Assembly (NCBI GenBank): GCA_951217055.1
Contig: OX578278.1
Span: 18,977,605-19,041,604, forward strand
Source: Gerris lacustris
Taxonomy: Eukaryota; Arthropoda; Insecta; Hemiptera; Gerridae
Length of the DNA: 64,000 nucleotides
Reading direction: 5' to 3'
Of this stretch, positions 38,935-51,073 are shown one piece after another (the first letter of the stretch is position 1; every line of letters begins with the position of its first letter). The position numbers and the translations under genes are program-made. The notes under the pieces were generated by a model. That model was not told where the DNA came from and did not search any database. It worked only from the letters and a program-made list of their open reading frames with translations.

Positions 38935-39615
38935 CGTTAGCTTGTTGACATGTTACTTTGCTGGATTGTTATCTTGTTGACTCGTTTGCTTTTTTACTTG
39001 TTATCTTGTTGATTCGTTTACTTGTTTATTTGTTATCTTGTTGACTCGTTAGCTTGTTATCTTGTAGACTCGTTAGCTTGTTTACTTATTATTTTGTTGA
39101 CTCGTTAGCTTGTTATCTTGTTTACTTGTTATCTTGTTGACTCGTTAGCTTGCTATTTTGTTGACTCGTTAGCTTGTTATCTTGTTGACTCGTTAGCTTG
39201 TTTACTTGTTATCTTGTTGACTCGTTAGCTTGTTATCTTGTTGAATCGTTAGCTTGTTATCTTGTTGACTCGTTACCTTGTTATCTTGTTGACTCGTTAG
39301 CTTGTTATCTTGTTGACTCGTTAGCTTGTTTACCTGTTATCTTGTCGACTCGTTAGCTTGCTATCTTGTTGACTCGTTAGCTTGTTTACTTGTTATCTTG
39401 TTGACTCGTTAGCTTGTTATCTTGTTGACTCGTTAGCTTGTTTACCTGTTATCTTGTCGACTCGTTAGCTTGTTATCTTGTTGACTCGTTAGCTTGTTTA
39501 CTTGTTATCTTGTTGACTCGTTAGCTTGTTATCTTGTTGACTCGTTAGCTTGTTTACTTGTTATCTTGTTGAGTCGTTAGCTTGTTTACTTGTTATCTTG
39601 TTGATTCGTCATATC
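38935..39615. repeat. Minisatellite with 24- and 32-bp units
   Basis: The basic unit is TTATCTTGTTGACTCGTTAGCTTG (24 bp in two parts), with a longer version carrying an extra TTTACTTG (32 bp). Alternation of the two gives a 56-bp higher-order pattern. Many units are nearly identical. Confidence 0.92.
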
Positions 39616-40030
39616 AAGAACTTGTTGCATCAAGATGTTAAAGTATAGGAAAGAGTGTTTAACTAGTAACTAGTGTTCTTGTGAATCTTACATTAGAGCA
39701 GTCAGTGAGTCGACCCAAGAAAGAGGAAGATTCTTCAAGACAGGAGATGGGTTGGGATCCTCTAGAAGAAAGAATGGTGAAGTCCACTTTTCGTGAGTTC
39801 GATAAATATATTTGCTCTTGGGATAATTATGAAGAGCAGTATTAGTTGAGTGGAGGGGCTGAGTGGTAAAAATGTGGAAGTGCAAACAGCAGAAAGAGAT
39901 CTGCTCTTGGCATATATAGCAGCATAATCTCAAAGGGCTGTAAAAAATAATTTATTGCCTAAAGAATTATTAAGTATAGTAGATAATTTCTCATTTCTTA
40001 ACCATCCAATACTACTTCCACCTATATAGA
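39616..40030. other. Unique spacer between two related minisatellites
   Basis: About 415 bp without repeats. The minus-strand frame 39688-39933 shows no recognisable domain. Confidence 0.5.
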
Positions 40031-40275
40031 AAGGTTAGCTTGCTTACTTGTTACTTTATTTAGTTGTTAGCTTGTTTACTTGTTACTTTATTTGGTTGTT
40101 AGCTTGTTTATTTGTTACTTTATTTGGTTGCTAGCTTGTTTATTTGTTACTTTATTTGGTTGTTAGCTTGTTTACTTGTTACTTTATTTGGTTGTTAGCT
40201 TGTTTACTTGTTACTTTATTTGGTTGTTAGCTTGTTTATTTGTTACTTTATTTGATTGTTAGCTTGTTGATGTGT
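40031..40275. repeat. 32-bp minisatellite, about 7 copies
   Basis: The unit reads as 'gttagcttgtttacttgtta' plus 'ctttatttggtt' (32 bp). The first part is shared with the 38.9-39.6 kb array, so the two arrays have a common origin. Confidence 0.92.
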
Positions 40276-41190
40276 TTATTAGTTTACCTGAGAGTTTCTC
40301 TATGGTTATTTTGTTGAGTCGTTAGCATTTGACTCGATTGTTGCTTCTTGACACAATTAATCGATTTGAACATCAATGCGAAATCAGCGGACTCACAAAT
40401 TTTCCAGTATCGGAACGCCGGAAGGTCTAAGGGGAATACCTCGTGGGCAGGGAGGTGTCCGAAACATTTTGGCAAATATAGCCTCTACTAACGCATTTTT
40501 ATTTATTCTGGAGGTAAAATTTACTTAGTGGTTAATGGTAATAATGTAGCTACACAACGAAATTTACCAAGAGTTTTTTTAATAAGTTTTTATAATACTG
40601 TACATGAATTAAGCAAAAGTTAATCCCTCTTAATTTTTACGAGTATGACACAACAGTTTTAGAACAGTTTTGCACTACAAACTACAAATCAAAATACGAG
40701 AAATTGATAAAACTATTATTTATTTATTTTTATTCTACTTAAACAATACATATTCAAGCAACAAAGTTACATTGAAATATAAAGTAAAAGTTAAAAAATA
40801 CATACTAGAATTTCCTTAGTTAAGGGAACAAACTTTACGCAAAAAAGTAATATTTCATCCACTAAAGCAGTACCGGAACGGCGTTTCGGCTCGAAATGCT
40901 ATCAAGATTTAACAAAGGGTAAGGAATTTGAACTCAAAATTCTAATGACAGCAAAATCTAAAGACCAATTGACATTCGTAACTATAAATATAAACAAGTA
41001 AGGCGCGCTTCACGTAAGTACGTGGGGCGATAATCGCCGGTTTCTGTACATTAAAGTTAAAATTATTAAGTGTAATATAATTACACTAATTTTAATAGTA
41101 AGATTCTTTTTCTACTTTTCAAGACCTTTAAATTGATGTATAACATGTCATAGTTACTAAACACTTTTTTTACACACACACACAAACACT
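40276..41190. other. No gene recognised
   Basis: AT-rich. 'aacggcgtttcggctcgaaa' at about 40877 resembles the inverted GCCGAAACG motif seen at 12.0 kb. A short (CA)n run lies at 41174-41186. Confidence 0.4.
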
Positions 41191-41405
41191 TTTTTTTTAG
41201 TCGCCCGCCATATTGGCCGTCATCTTGAAAATATTAAGTGTGAAAAATCCAAAATGTGTCCAGTTGTCTCAAATGCAGAGATGCACCAGTGTGCCGAATT
41301 TCATGTTCCTAGCTGTAATAGTTTATGAATTGTAACAAGCAACGGACAGACAGACAGAGCCGTTGTATAAGGTTTCTTTTTGTACTTAGTTGTACAGAAA
41401 CCTAA
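41191..41405. repeat. Dispersed-repeat-like segment
   Basis: 'cgccatattggccgtcatct' followed by 'gccgaatttcatgttcctag' and 'acggacagacagacagag' has the composition of dispersed arthropod repeats, and resembles the 'gccgccatcttgaat' and 'aaatttcatggtcatagg' words at 1.9-2.2 kb. Class unknown. Confidence 0.4.
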
Positions 41406-42272
41406 AAACTCGATATGCGCGCACATCACAGCAGATCATAATATGTGGGTAGGGGTTATTTAGACCTGGATGCATTTATGTATGTTATCCACTCTACTGT
41501 ACCAATCTCGTATTGTTTAATTAATTTAAAGGTTAATTTTTCCCGGTTATTTGGAGTAATAATTCTTTTTAAAGAAATGAAAGATGTGTTATCACTTTAA
41601 CGCTATGTCACTTGCTTCGTATCTATCTAGGATGATTTATCAGAATCTAAGTTTTGTACATTCAGTAGTGCAGTAGAACACAAAAGACTGTCGAATACAA
41701 AAGAGGGATTTTATCCAGACTATTCATAAACCAGAGAAGAGTATTCGTTTTGCATACGTAATGGATAACCTCTTTCAATTCTCCTCTTAACGACGCCAAC
41801 TTGCATTTTAGTCGATTGCATTCAAGCGCTGACTTTAATCAGAATTATTATACCGATCTTTTGTTCCTTTTTCCTGTCACGTTGTTTTCAGTTATGTAAA
41901 TTAATCGTGTGGAATGCTGAGATCATTGGATAAGATGATAAGAAAATGACATTAATAAAACAATACTTTCAAATAAGATTACTTCTTAACTCTTAATGAT
42001 GTACAGCGAATTGAAGAACAATTTGACACTGAAGACTTGTTATAGTATAATGTATAACATCACATAAAATATAATGCAAACAAAATAAGGTAATCTAAAT
42101 AAATGTGCAGTTATTAAAAAAGCTTATGACATTTAAAAAGCTTGATTGTTAGGATATTCAAATCTAAATAAGTATTCGTGCATTTCACATCAGAGCGTTC
42201 TTTATTCATTACTCTACAAATTAATTAAACACATCAGTAAGCAACAACAATACAACAAGCAACAACAATACT
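41406..42272. other. No gene; duplicated flank of the Harbinger relic
   Basis: 'ttaggatattcaaatctaaa' and 'ttctttattcattactctac' (42150-42220) recur beyond the Harbinger relic at about 43306 and 43675, so part of this flank is duplicated on the other side. Confidence 0.5.
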
Positions 42273-42423
42273 TAAAGGCGCGTCCACACTATGCCGAATG
42301 AGGCCAATCGGCCTGTGTCGGCCGGCACAGTACGTTCGGGCCGGCACGACCATGATCGGTGCCGAGCCATCTCACGAGTACCCGCTCGGTAGTATTCTTT
42401 CTGTTTAGTGAATAAGTGTATTC

Positions 42424-42780
42424 ATGGTGAGTGACGACGACGATGCTGTTCTAGCAGTTGCTGCTGGAATCATGATTGGAGTAGTTATAGAACGTCGTTT
42501 TTTTGTTCACCGAATTATGTTATTCGTCGAAGTATCCTCAATGGTAGAAAAAATACAGAGCCAGCTTATTTATGAAAGGCCTATTACTTGATGAAGTAGA
42601 TGAGTTAAATTTGAGAATAGGAACGACTTGGGATCCAGCAACTTTTTGAGAATTAAAAGTTCTGATTTCGAGAATTTGTTGAATATGATTGGACCGACAA
42701 TCTCTAAAAAAATACCTCCTTCAGAGAAGCCATTTCTGCAAGTGAACGCCTTGCCCTTTTCTTTTCCCACGAGAAATGGC
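42424..42780 (+). pseudogene. Harbinger transposase N-terminal remnant
   Basis: From ATG 42424 the frame reads MVSDDDDAVLAVAAGIM for 55 codons to a stop at 42591. A later frame gives SNFLRIKSSDFENLLNMIGP followed by TISKKIPPSEKPF and a vestige of VNALPF (to about 42770). This follows the N-terminal region of PIF/Harbinger transposases in animals (an RRxFxVH segment, then FxxxxxxDFxxLLxxIGPxIxKK, then xERLA). The downstream DDE catalytic domain is missing, so the gene is dead. Identification is by motif recall. Confidence 0.7.
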
Positions 42781-42834
42781 TTTGCAATTTTTTATTTTGC
42801 ATTCAACTTCTTGCTTATCTAATCCAAATGAAAC

Positions 42835-42963
42835 TCAAATTTCAATATGACCGTCATGTCTCCGGTTTTTATTTTTATATTCGAAACTCGAACTGTCCCA
42901 CAATACTGGAGGGGCGCGATACATTTCTATAAATTCCAAGGTTTGTTTATCAGTCCACGCCAT
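42835..42963 (-). pseudogene. Myb/SANT-like (MADF) protein remnant of Harbinger
   Basis: Minus-strand ATG at 42963 begins MAWTDKQTLEFIEMYRAPPV and continues LWDSSSFEYKNKNRRHDGHI to a stop after 42 residues. The W...FIEMYR...P.LWD...F.YKN pattern is the first half of a MADF/Myb-SANT domain. Autonomous PIF/Harbinger elements carry such a DNA-binding partner gene convergent or divergent to the transposase, which fits its place here. It is truncated before the last helix. Confidence 0.7.
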
Positions 42964-43284
42964 AGTTGTGAAAAAAAGGAAGAATCATATATTTTACCCA
43001 ACACAAAACTTAAATAAAAAACTAAGAAAATAGTCTGCGAACCTCACTATATGAAAACTATTTGTCGACTGAGGCCGATCGGGGCACGTCTACTCTACAA
43101 TCTTCGGTTCGGTTCGGCTTTCTTTGATCAGAACCGAGCAAATTCGGGTTGGATTCGGCACGATTCGGTCCGGCTTACGGCCGTTGGCAAAGCCGACTGC
43201 CGTCCACACTAATTTGGCTTTGGCAAAGCCGACTGCCGTCCACACTAATTTGGCTTTGCCGATCGGAAGAGTGTGGGCGCGCCT

Positions 43285-44574
43285 TAACATTCAACAAAAG
43301 CTTGTTAGGATATTCAAATCTAAATAAGTATACATGTATTTCTTATCAGAGCCTCTGTACGTTCCTCTGGGAAGTTATTGACTGACGAAGGGAGAATAAA
43401 TAAGAAGGGAAAAATAGGAATACTTAAAAAAAGGGGAAGCCAACTGGCACTGACAGTTTGGTGAAATACTGGCGCTCGTCTCAGTCGAGTCTAACCGGTG
43501 ACCGACCTCTCGTTTTCCTCTCGCAGGTGTCCGGCCGCGGCGGTAGATAAGACACCGGCACCGGCACCGGCGGGGTGGCTACACATGGAAGTTTGGTCCA
43601 TTTACTCGTTAGGTCGCGCCGGTATGACTTATTATATAGCAAAGGGAATTCTAGGCGAGCACCGTACGGCCTTCTTTCTTTATTCATTACTCGACAAATT
43701 AATTAAAAACATCAGAAAGAACAACACACAACTCTATACTTAACACAACTTACATGCAACATTATTTACGTTATCTATCATACTTTTAATATAAACAATC
43801 ATAATTTGGATCATAATGATTATTACTTTATCTTTAAAGTACTCATCCCATTTTGAAGATATTTATATGGTTTGCCGGAAATAGGCCACTGATGATTCCT
43901 ATATTAATTTTCCCCGTTTGCGCACATTATAATATGTTAAATTAAAATAAGTGTGACACCCCTGGGATTTGAATGAGATCTAAATAAAACCTTACTTTTT
44001 TTTATGTGAAAATTCGTTCGATAATAGGACGCGAAGAAGCTATGAGGCACACTAATGAACAGATTCTTTTTCAAATCATTTGCTTTTTTCTTAATGTCAT
44101 GTTTTTTTTATCACTATGATTCGATTTTAGTTATTCTCTTTATAGTATGCTGTTAAATTTCCTTTAAAAAAATAAATCAGATACTAAAATGGAGAAAAGA
44201 AGGATTAGATATCAATCAAGCTCTTTTTTTCTTTCGAACCATCGATTTTAATTTGTTAGTCCGAAATTGAGTCGGTCATCTGTTTGCACAGCATGGGATA
44301 GAGCAGCATGGGATAGAGGGTATCTGCCTACTTTGTAATAAAGTCCGGGGTTATATTTCATACTGAAGCTTCGAGAAATCTCTTCTGTAATTTGTGTTTC
44401 ATTAAAATTGGATTTTATCCTCTGAAAGGAAGGGATTAGTTGATGGAAATTAAAGACAAGCATTCACTGCAGAGTAAAGTGAGGCTGTTTTCAAATCGTT
44501 TAATTTTTTCTTTTCGTTTTCTGATTTCACATTTTGCTTCCGAGTTTACTCTAGGTAACGAAGAACGAAACATT
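43285..44574. other. GC-rich island and flanks, no confirmed gene
   Basis: 43440-43690 is strikingly GC-rich, with 'ggccgcggcggtag' and three ACCGGC repeats, preceded by a good acceptor-like tract (ctcgttttcctctcgcag ending at 43526). An 81-codon frame spans 43498-43743 without a recognised domain and starts at a non-ATG codon. It could be a promoter or an exon; I see no matching donor. 43990-44060 has a family B word. Confidence 0.3.
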
Positions 44575-44865
44575 TTTTCGACTTACAGACCCTAATTGAG
44601 CGACAGACCGACAGACAAACTGAAGAGGACCAAAATGTTCTCTGATGTTTGAAAAGGATTTCTGTCTCGGAAATTTTGAAATCGGAGACTTGCAAATTTT
44701 TCGTTCTTAAAATGATTACACAGCTTCCGTTACCTTCGGTAAAATGGAAAGTAAATATTGGGGAAACAATTAAGTAAATTGGTCTATGGTATGTTGTAAA
44801 AGCCTAACATCAATAAAGTAAGTGACAGGATACGAGGAAGCTATGTGCCAATTAATTGACACCAT
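44575..44865 (+). repeat. Dispersed repeat family B copy
   Basis: From 'gagcgacagaccgacagaca' to 'aggatacgaggaagctatgt' (about 44835). The same endings occur at 37460, 61640 (inverted) and 63285. Shared middle wording includes 'ggggaaacaattaagtaaat' and 'gttgtaaaagcctaacatca'. Confidence 0.65.
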
Positions 44866-45086
44866 TTTAATAAGTTTTCACTTCTATGGCTGATTTTCTG
44901 CAGTTAGTTGCTAGTTATAATTTTTAATGAACGGTTTACCAAATTGATCCGGTGCTCTGATTTAACTGAACTGTCGTTTTTAGTGCTTTCCTTCAGCTAA
45001 TAATTATATTTTTTTCAATGAACGGTCAGATCAGCCAAATGAACGGTTGATCTGATTCCCGCTTTAATTCTCCGTTCTTTTCTTAT
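44866..45086. repeat. Partial extra half of the adjacent palindrome
   Basis: 'gatcagccaaatgaacggtt' and 'gatctgattcccgctttaat' repeat, in altered form, the centre and arm of the palindrome at 45087-45435, so a third, decayed arm lies here. Confidence 0.6.
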
Positions 45087-45435
45087 CCAAATATTAGTGA
45101 TTAGCCAGACCCCCAAACATAAACACTTCGTGTGAGAGACATAGAATTTAAGGTAAGGTTTGAATGCACCGGTTTATCGATATCCGTTCGTAGGTGATCC
45201 GGATAAAGGAAAGACCGGAGAACAGTGGTTCAATTAAACCGGGAATCAGATCACCCGTGCATTTGGCTGAACTGATTCCCGGTTTAATCGAACCGCTGAT
45301 CTCCGTTGTTTTTCTTTATCCGGATCACATACGAACGGATATCGATAAACCGATGCATTCAAACCTTACCTTAAATTCTATGTCTCTTGCACGAAGTGTT
45401 TATGTTTGGTGGTCTGGCTAATCACTAATATTTGG
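45087..45435. mobile_element. Near-perfect palindrome, foldback MITE candidate
   Basis: 'ccaaatattagtgattagcc' at 45087 pairs with 'ggctaatcactaatatttgg' ending at 45435. Pairing continues almost to the centre ('gggaatcag...ctgattccc'), giving arms of about 165 bp and a loop of only about 20 nt. The arms hold 'cggtttatcgatatccgttcg' type words and differ by scattered substitutions. No coding capacity. No certain target duplication. Confidence 0.85.
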
Positions 45436-46925
45436 CGCTTAAAAATAACTAAGAAGTGATTTTTAAGGGTTTTGTACATTAGGTTCTCATTTAGCATTTT
45501 TCAGACACCCTATTTATATTGGATTTAAAGGATATTCAACACATTTTAAATCCAAATCTGTTGCTTCTTATCTTTCACTCTTATCAAGATCGAAACTCAT
45601 GCAAAGTATCACGTTTTGTAATAAAAATAAAGAATAAAAAGTAAAGATACTGCAGTAAAACATTGAAAAGGCGGGGTACAACTGAAATGCAACAAGAACA
45701 ATAAAACAGTGTCTATGATACAAACTGAAACATTTCAAGAAGAGAAAAAAAATACTGTATTAACATAACAAAAACCTTAAAATGGGGGGGGGGGGGGGAG
45801 GGGGGGGGGGTTAATAAAACCTTTTTAAGAAAAAATGCATTTTTTTTAAATGCCAATTTTTGCAATTAAGAATTAAACATCTTGTGATTCCTTAAATCCA
45901 AAAATGTCTTGTAAATCTATATCTCAGAATATTTGGAGCTTTAGAGAAAAACATCTGTGTTGGTAAAGAGGGAATCAGAAAATCTCAATATTGATTAGCA
46001 TTAATGGAATAAAAAAGATGGTTTTTTTCGTCTAAAAATTAAAAAAAGAGTGCCCTTTTAAAACAATCTAAAGATGGTTTTTAGCCGATAATTTAACGAT
46101 TTTTTTGTGTTTCTCGGCACTTTTGTATTAAAAAGATGAATCTTTACACTCGCTCACCTTTTCATTTGGAAATGGGATAACCATTTCCTAAACCTTTACT
46201 TCCCCTCATTTTTTTCTTTTTCGTTTTTCACTCCCGCAAAAAACCGCGAAAATAAGCTTTCCATTCTGAGAGAGGGAAGAAATTTTTCGGGCTAGTATAA
46301 AAGAAAGAAAGGTTGATTTATACGCCGAACTTTTGTCCGGGTCGTTGGATAAACAACGAAGATTTTTTTTTTCTTTTTTTATAATAGATTTTTTTTTTTT
46401 TTTTTTGTAGGGCTGAGACATTATTTTTTTGAAAGGTGAAAAGTGAAATTTCCTGGGAACTTTTTTCTACTCTTTGTTCTACTTTTTTTTACTTGATAAG
46501 TATAATAATTTTACAAATAAAAAAAACTATGGTGGAGTCAATTAAAATTTACGGTTTTCAAGTAATTTTCATGATTTTTTTCTTTTGTTTTAAGGTTCTA
46601 AACATGTAAAGGGGAGCAGCAGCGTTTATTATTATTAAATTAAAGCTATATTTATATTTCTGCTGATCGCTCTAACATAGTTTTCTACCCTTTTTTTGTG
46701 CCAACAGAAATAAGCTCAAATTATTAATTGTTTACCAGTGCTGCTACTTGATGATGGTGGTCTCGAATATTAACGACATCTGTTTCTCTAATTATTTGTT
46801 AGCTCTTAATATGGGAGCTCCTTCTAAAGCTTTACAATACTAGCTTCTGAACTATTCTCAGGCTCTTTTTTGCTTATTTCACTTCGGACTCGTCTTGTGA
46901 AAGATTTTGCGATTATTATTATTGT
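45436..46925. other. Low-complexity DNA, no gene
   Basis: Includes a G-run broken by one A (45785-45810) and several T-runs (46360-46406). The minus-strand frame at 46206-46421 is K-rich because of these runs. Confidence 0.5.
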
Positions 46926-47800
<875 letters not shown>

Positions 47801-47949
47801 AGGCCTATGTCCAGAAATAAACCTCCCAGATAGCACAGCATTTATGGATATTATGTGGTTAATTTTTGAAGTCTGGTAAATGTGTGTTATTCGGTTATAT
47901 TATGGAATTTATTTTAGGCCCAGATAAGGCCCCAACATTTTTTCCTTGT

Positions 47950-49345
47950 CTGTGGATACAATTGTAAATTTAAATTTGGCCCAGATCTGGATATAATTAT
48001 GTTGGGCTAGAAAGAGAAAAATTAATTTGGTCCAAATATGTGTTAAGAGTTTAGGACCATATATAATGCCAAATGTCAGGAAATTATCTGGTTAATGTAT
48101 GTCCAAATTTGGGTCAAATCCAAGTTTTATATCAGGACCATATATAATGTTAAATATCAGGGAGTTATATGGTTAATATATGTCCAAATTTGGTTCAAAT
48201 CCAAGTTTTATATCAGGACCAAATATAATACTAAATGTCAGGAAATTATCTGGTTAATGTAAGTCCAAATTTGGTTCAAATCCAAGTTTTATATCAGGAC
48301 CAAATATAATGCTAAATGTCAGGAAATTATCTGGTTAATGTAAGTCCAAATTTGGTTCAAATCCAAGTTTTATATCAGGACCAAATATAATGCTAAATGT
48401 CAGGAAATTATCTGGTTAATGTAAGTCCAAATTTGGTTCAAATCCAAGTTTTATATCAGGACCAAATATAATGTTAAATATCAGGGAGTTATATGGTTAA
48501 TGTATGTCCAAATTTGGGTCAAATCCAAGTTTTATATCAGGACCATATATAATGTTAAATATCAGGGAGTTATATGGTTAATGTATGTCCAAATTTGGTT
48601 CAAATCCAAGTTTTATATCAGGACCAAATATAATGTTAAATATCAGGGAGTTATATGGTTAATGTATGTCCAAATTTGGTTCAAATCCAAGTTTTATATC
48701 AGGACCATATATAATGTTAAATATCAGGGAGTTATATGGTTAATGTATGTCCAAATTTGGTTCAAATCCAAGTTTTATATCAGGACCAAATATAATGTTA
48801 AATATCAGGGAGTTATATGGTTAATGTATGTCCAAATTTGGTTCAAATCCAAGTTTTATATCAGGACCATATATAATGTTAAATATCAGGGAGTTATATG
48901 GTTAATGTATGTCCAAATTTGGTTTAAATCCAAGTTTTATATCAGGACCATATATAATGTTAAATATCAGGGAGTTATATGGTTAATGTATGTCCAAATT
49001 TGGTTTAAATCCAAGTTTTATATCAGGACCATATATAATGTTAAATATCAGGGAGTTATATGGTTAATGTATGTCCAAATTTGGTTCAAATCCAAGTTTT
49101 ATGTCAGGACCAAATATAATGCCAAATGTTAGGAAATTATCTGGTTAATGTATGTTCGAATTGGGTTATAAACTAAGGTTTATATCAGGACCATATATAA
49201 TGTCGAATATCAGGTTAATGTTTGTTCATATTTTGTTCAAAACTAAGGTTTATATTAGGACCATATATATAATGTTAAATATCTGGGAATTATTAGGTTA
49301 ATGTATGGTTTAATTTGGTTAAAAACCATGTTTTATATCAGGATA
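47950..49345. repeat. 81-bp tandem array, about 15-16 copies
   Basis: The unit contains 'gtccaaatttggttcaaatc', 'aagttttatatcaggaccat' and 'atggttaatgta'. Two subtypes exist: one with 'aggaaattatctgg' and one with 'agggagttatatgg'. Central copies are near identical while outer copies are diverged, the usual result of unequal exchange. Because 81 is a multiple of three, one frame stays open for 210 codons. Confidence 0.95.
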
Positions 49346-49439
49346 TAAGTTATTTAACAAATGATTCAATAATACTATGTACGTTTTTTTTCAAAAAAAG
49401 ATGACATGTTATCTTGTGACATATACAACTTGTCCGAGT

Positions 49440-49680
49440 TTTAAGTGTGTGGGCTCATACGTTACACGTGCATTGCACGGCGGGGGCAAACACGTCGTGC
49501 CAAAAACTGACGAAACGTGTCAGTGTGTGGAGGTCTCCGTGCCTAGCATGGCGTGCCATGCCATCCCGCCCCGTGCCAACATGCTAGTGCGTGGGCCAGT
49601 CTCGCGCCACGTGCTAAGAATGCAACATCTTTTGAGGCTACATTTCGTTCGCTAGCATGGTGCTAGCATGGACGGAAACT
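49440..49680. promoter_or_regulatory. GC-rich block of CGTG words and short palindromes
   Basis: Within about 240 bp there are many ACGTG/CACGT words ('tacacgtgcattgcacgg', 'aacacgtcgtgcc', 'gaaacgtgtcag', 'gccacgtgctaag') and the repeated palindrome-containing GCTAGCATGG. Composition contrasts sharply with the AT-rich surroundings. It may be a promoter or a protein-binding region of the surrounding element. The 92-codon frame across it has no domain. Confidence 0.35.
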
Positions 49681-50100
49681 TCATTGACTTGATTTATATA
49701 TACGGTACTATATATAATATTATGTACTATATCTTTTAAACTAAAATCAATATTCAGAAGTCCAGATGAGGGTTTATTTGTTAACTTAAACCCTTTAAAC
49801 CCATCAGTAAAAACAAAAATAAATCAACCCCTGTGTATCGAGCTAAATAAATAAATGGATATCTAAAATCTAGCCTTATACCTACCTTTTATACCAATCA
49901 TTAGTTCAGTATTATATTAGGAGAATATCTGGTTGAAGTGTGTGAATTTTTGTTTAATACTAGGATTAGGGAGGGGGAGAGGCACATGCTTGGTTAAAGT
50001 TCGAATTTAACAGTTGCAAAATAAAAGAACCATAAAAGAGAAAGTAGTTTTTGTGGAAAATTAAGGCTATTGTTTGGTTTTTAAAGGAGATGTGAAAGGA
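49681..50100. other. AT-rich spacer, no gene
   Basis: Contains a diverged word of the neighbouring array ('aggagaatatctggttgaag', about 49919). Nothing else recognisable. Confidence 0.4.
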
Positions 50101-50108
50101 GGGGTAAA

Positions 50109-50117
50109 CGCATGCGC
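50109..50117. promoter_or_regulatory. NRF1/Ewg-like site CGCATGCGC
   Basis: Matches the palindromic core GCGCATGCGC of NRF-1 (erect wing in insects) except at the edge. It lies directly upstream of the GC-richer candidate first exon. Confidence 0.3.
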
Positions 50118-50128
50118 AAATCATTTGT

Positions 50129-50340
50129 TTGACTGACGCTATTATAGCCTCATCGTTCCTCGACCCTCAAGTCACTTCTGGTCTTTTCTCTGTACTCTGT
50201 CGCGCTTCGCTTACACCGACCTCTAAACTGCCAACCGCCGCCATAATTATTAACTACATACATGTGCCACGCTGCGTTTTCTGCATTCTGCATAGAATAT
50301 TAGAGATAGATCATTTGCCCGCCTCTCACAGTGACAATTT
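50129..50340 (+). other. Candidate first exon with 5' splice site
   Basis: A segment of higher GC ('cgcgcttcgcttacaccgac', 'ccaaccgccgcc') ends in 'gacaattt' followed by a consensus donor GTAAGTA at 50341. Upstream lies the NRF1-like site. An open frame of 71 codons covers it but has a non-ATG start and no domain, so it may be a 5' UTR exon. Its possible partner is the acceptor-preceded exon at 56532. This pairing is inference. Confidence 0.3.
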
Positions 50341-50346
50341 GTAAGT

Positions 50347-51061
50347 ACAGATTTACTTTATTTAGTAATTATTGTATTTTGTATGTAGAAAGTATAGTTT
50401 CGATTTTATTTGTTGGTGTTTAAAATAGTTTTGTGAAATTACAATTATTGAGTCTTCCATGCCATAAACTCAGAAGTACTTGCAATAATGTCTATTTCGT
50501 AGTTAGTGTTAGTTAAATAAATACTTCTTATTAACTTTATAAGAGCCACACACTTAATTTTAACGATACTCTATACAGGGTTAAACAAATTAGTTTTTTA
50601 TATTCATTTAGGGTTGTTTTTTAAAATAAAAAAATAGATTGATAAAAATAATTAAGTCTTTTCTTACGTATACTTTCAAAGTTACGCAATTTCACTTAAT
50701 ATTTTCTTTCCTCCACTCCTTTAACTTTAAAGATATAAAATGTCTACCGAGAGTAAAAAATGTTTTATTTTAGAACTTGAGACAATATTATTATTAAATT
50801 ATATTAATTATTAAATATTATAATAATATTAGATTAAATTATTAAAAAAATAGTATTATTATTATTAAGTTATACGTATTATAATATGCAATATTACTAT
50901 TAATACTTTATTATTTGAAGATAATTATTTATTGTTATTATTATTTATTTTTTTAAGAGGTATCAATGAATAAACAATTAAAGTATGTGCTTAAAATTCA
51001 TGTAAAAACGGAATATAAGGTACACTTGATATCAGCAGCTATGCCTCTTGCGAAATTATTA
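50347..51061. other. AT-rich sequence, possible intron
   Basis: Rich in TTATTA words; no coding signal. If the candidate exons are real this is intron up to the R1 insertion. Confidence 0.35.
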
Positions 51062-51073
51062 CCTTTAGTTCTT

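Larger units (their letters stand above)
42276..43284. mobile_element. PIF/Harbinger DNA transposon, decayed (1009 bp)
   Basis: The termini AGGCGCGTCCACACT (42276) and AGTGTGGGCGCGCCT (to 43284) are inverted repeats with one mismatch plus further weaker pairing ('gccga'/'tcgg'). TAA flanks both ends (42273-42275 and 43285-43287), matching the TWA duplication of PIF/Harbinger. Inside are remnants of both genes carried by this superfamily: a transposase start on the plus strand and a Myb/MADF-like protein on the minus strand. The right part holds a direct duplication of about 35 bp containing 'aaagccgactgccgtccaca'. Confidence 0.88.

Noticed and set aside
48500..49132. 210-codon open frame with repeating 27-residue units
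   Set aside because: It is the 81-bp tandem array read in a frame without stops. The unit length is a multiple of three, and neighbouring copies contain disabling changes.
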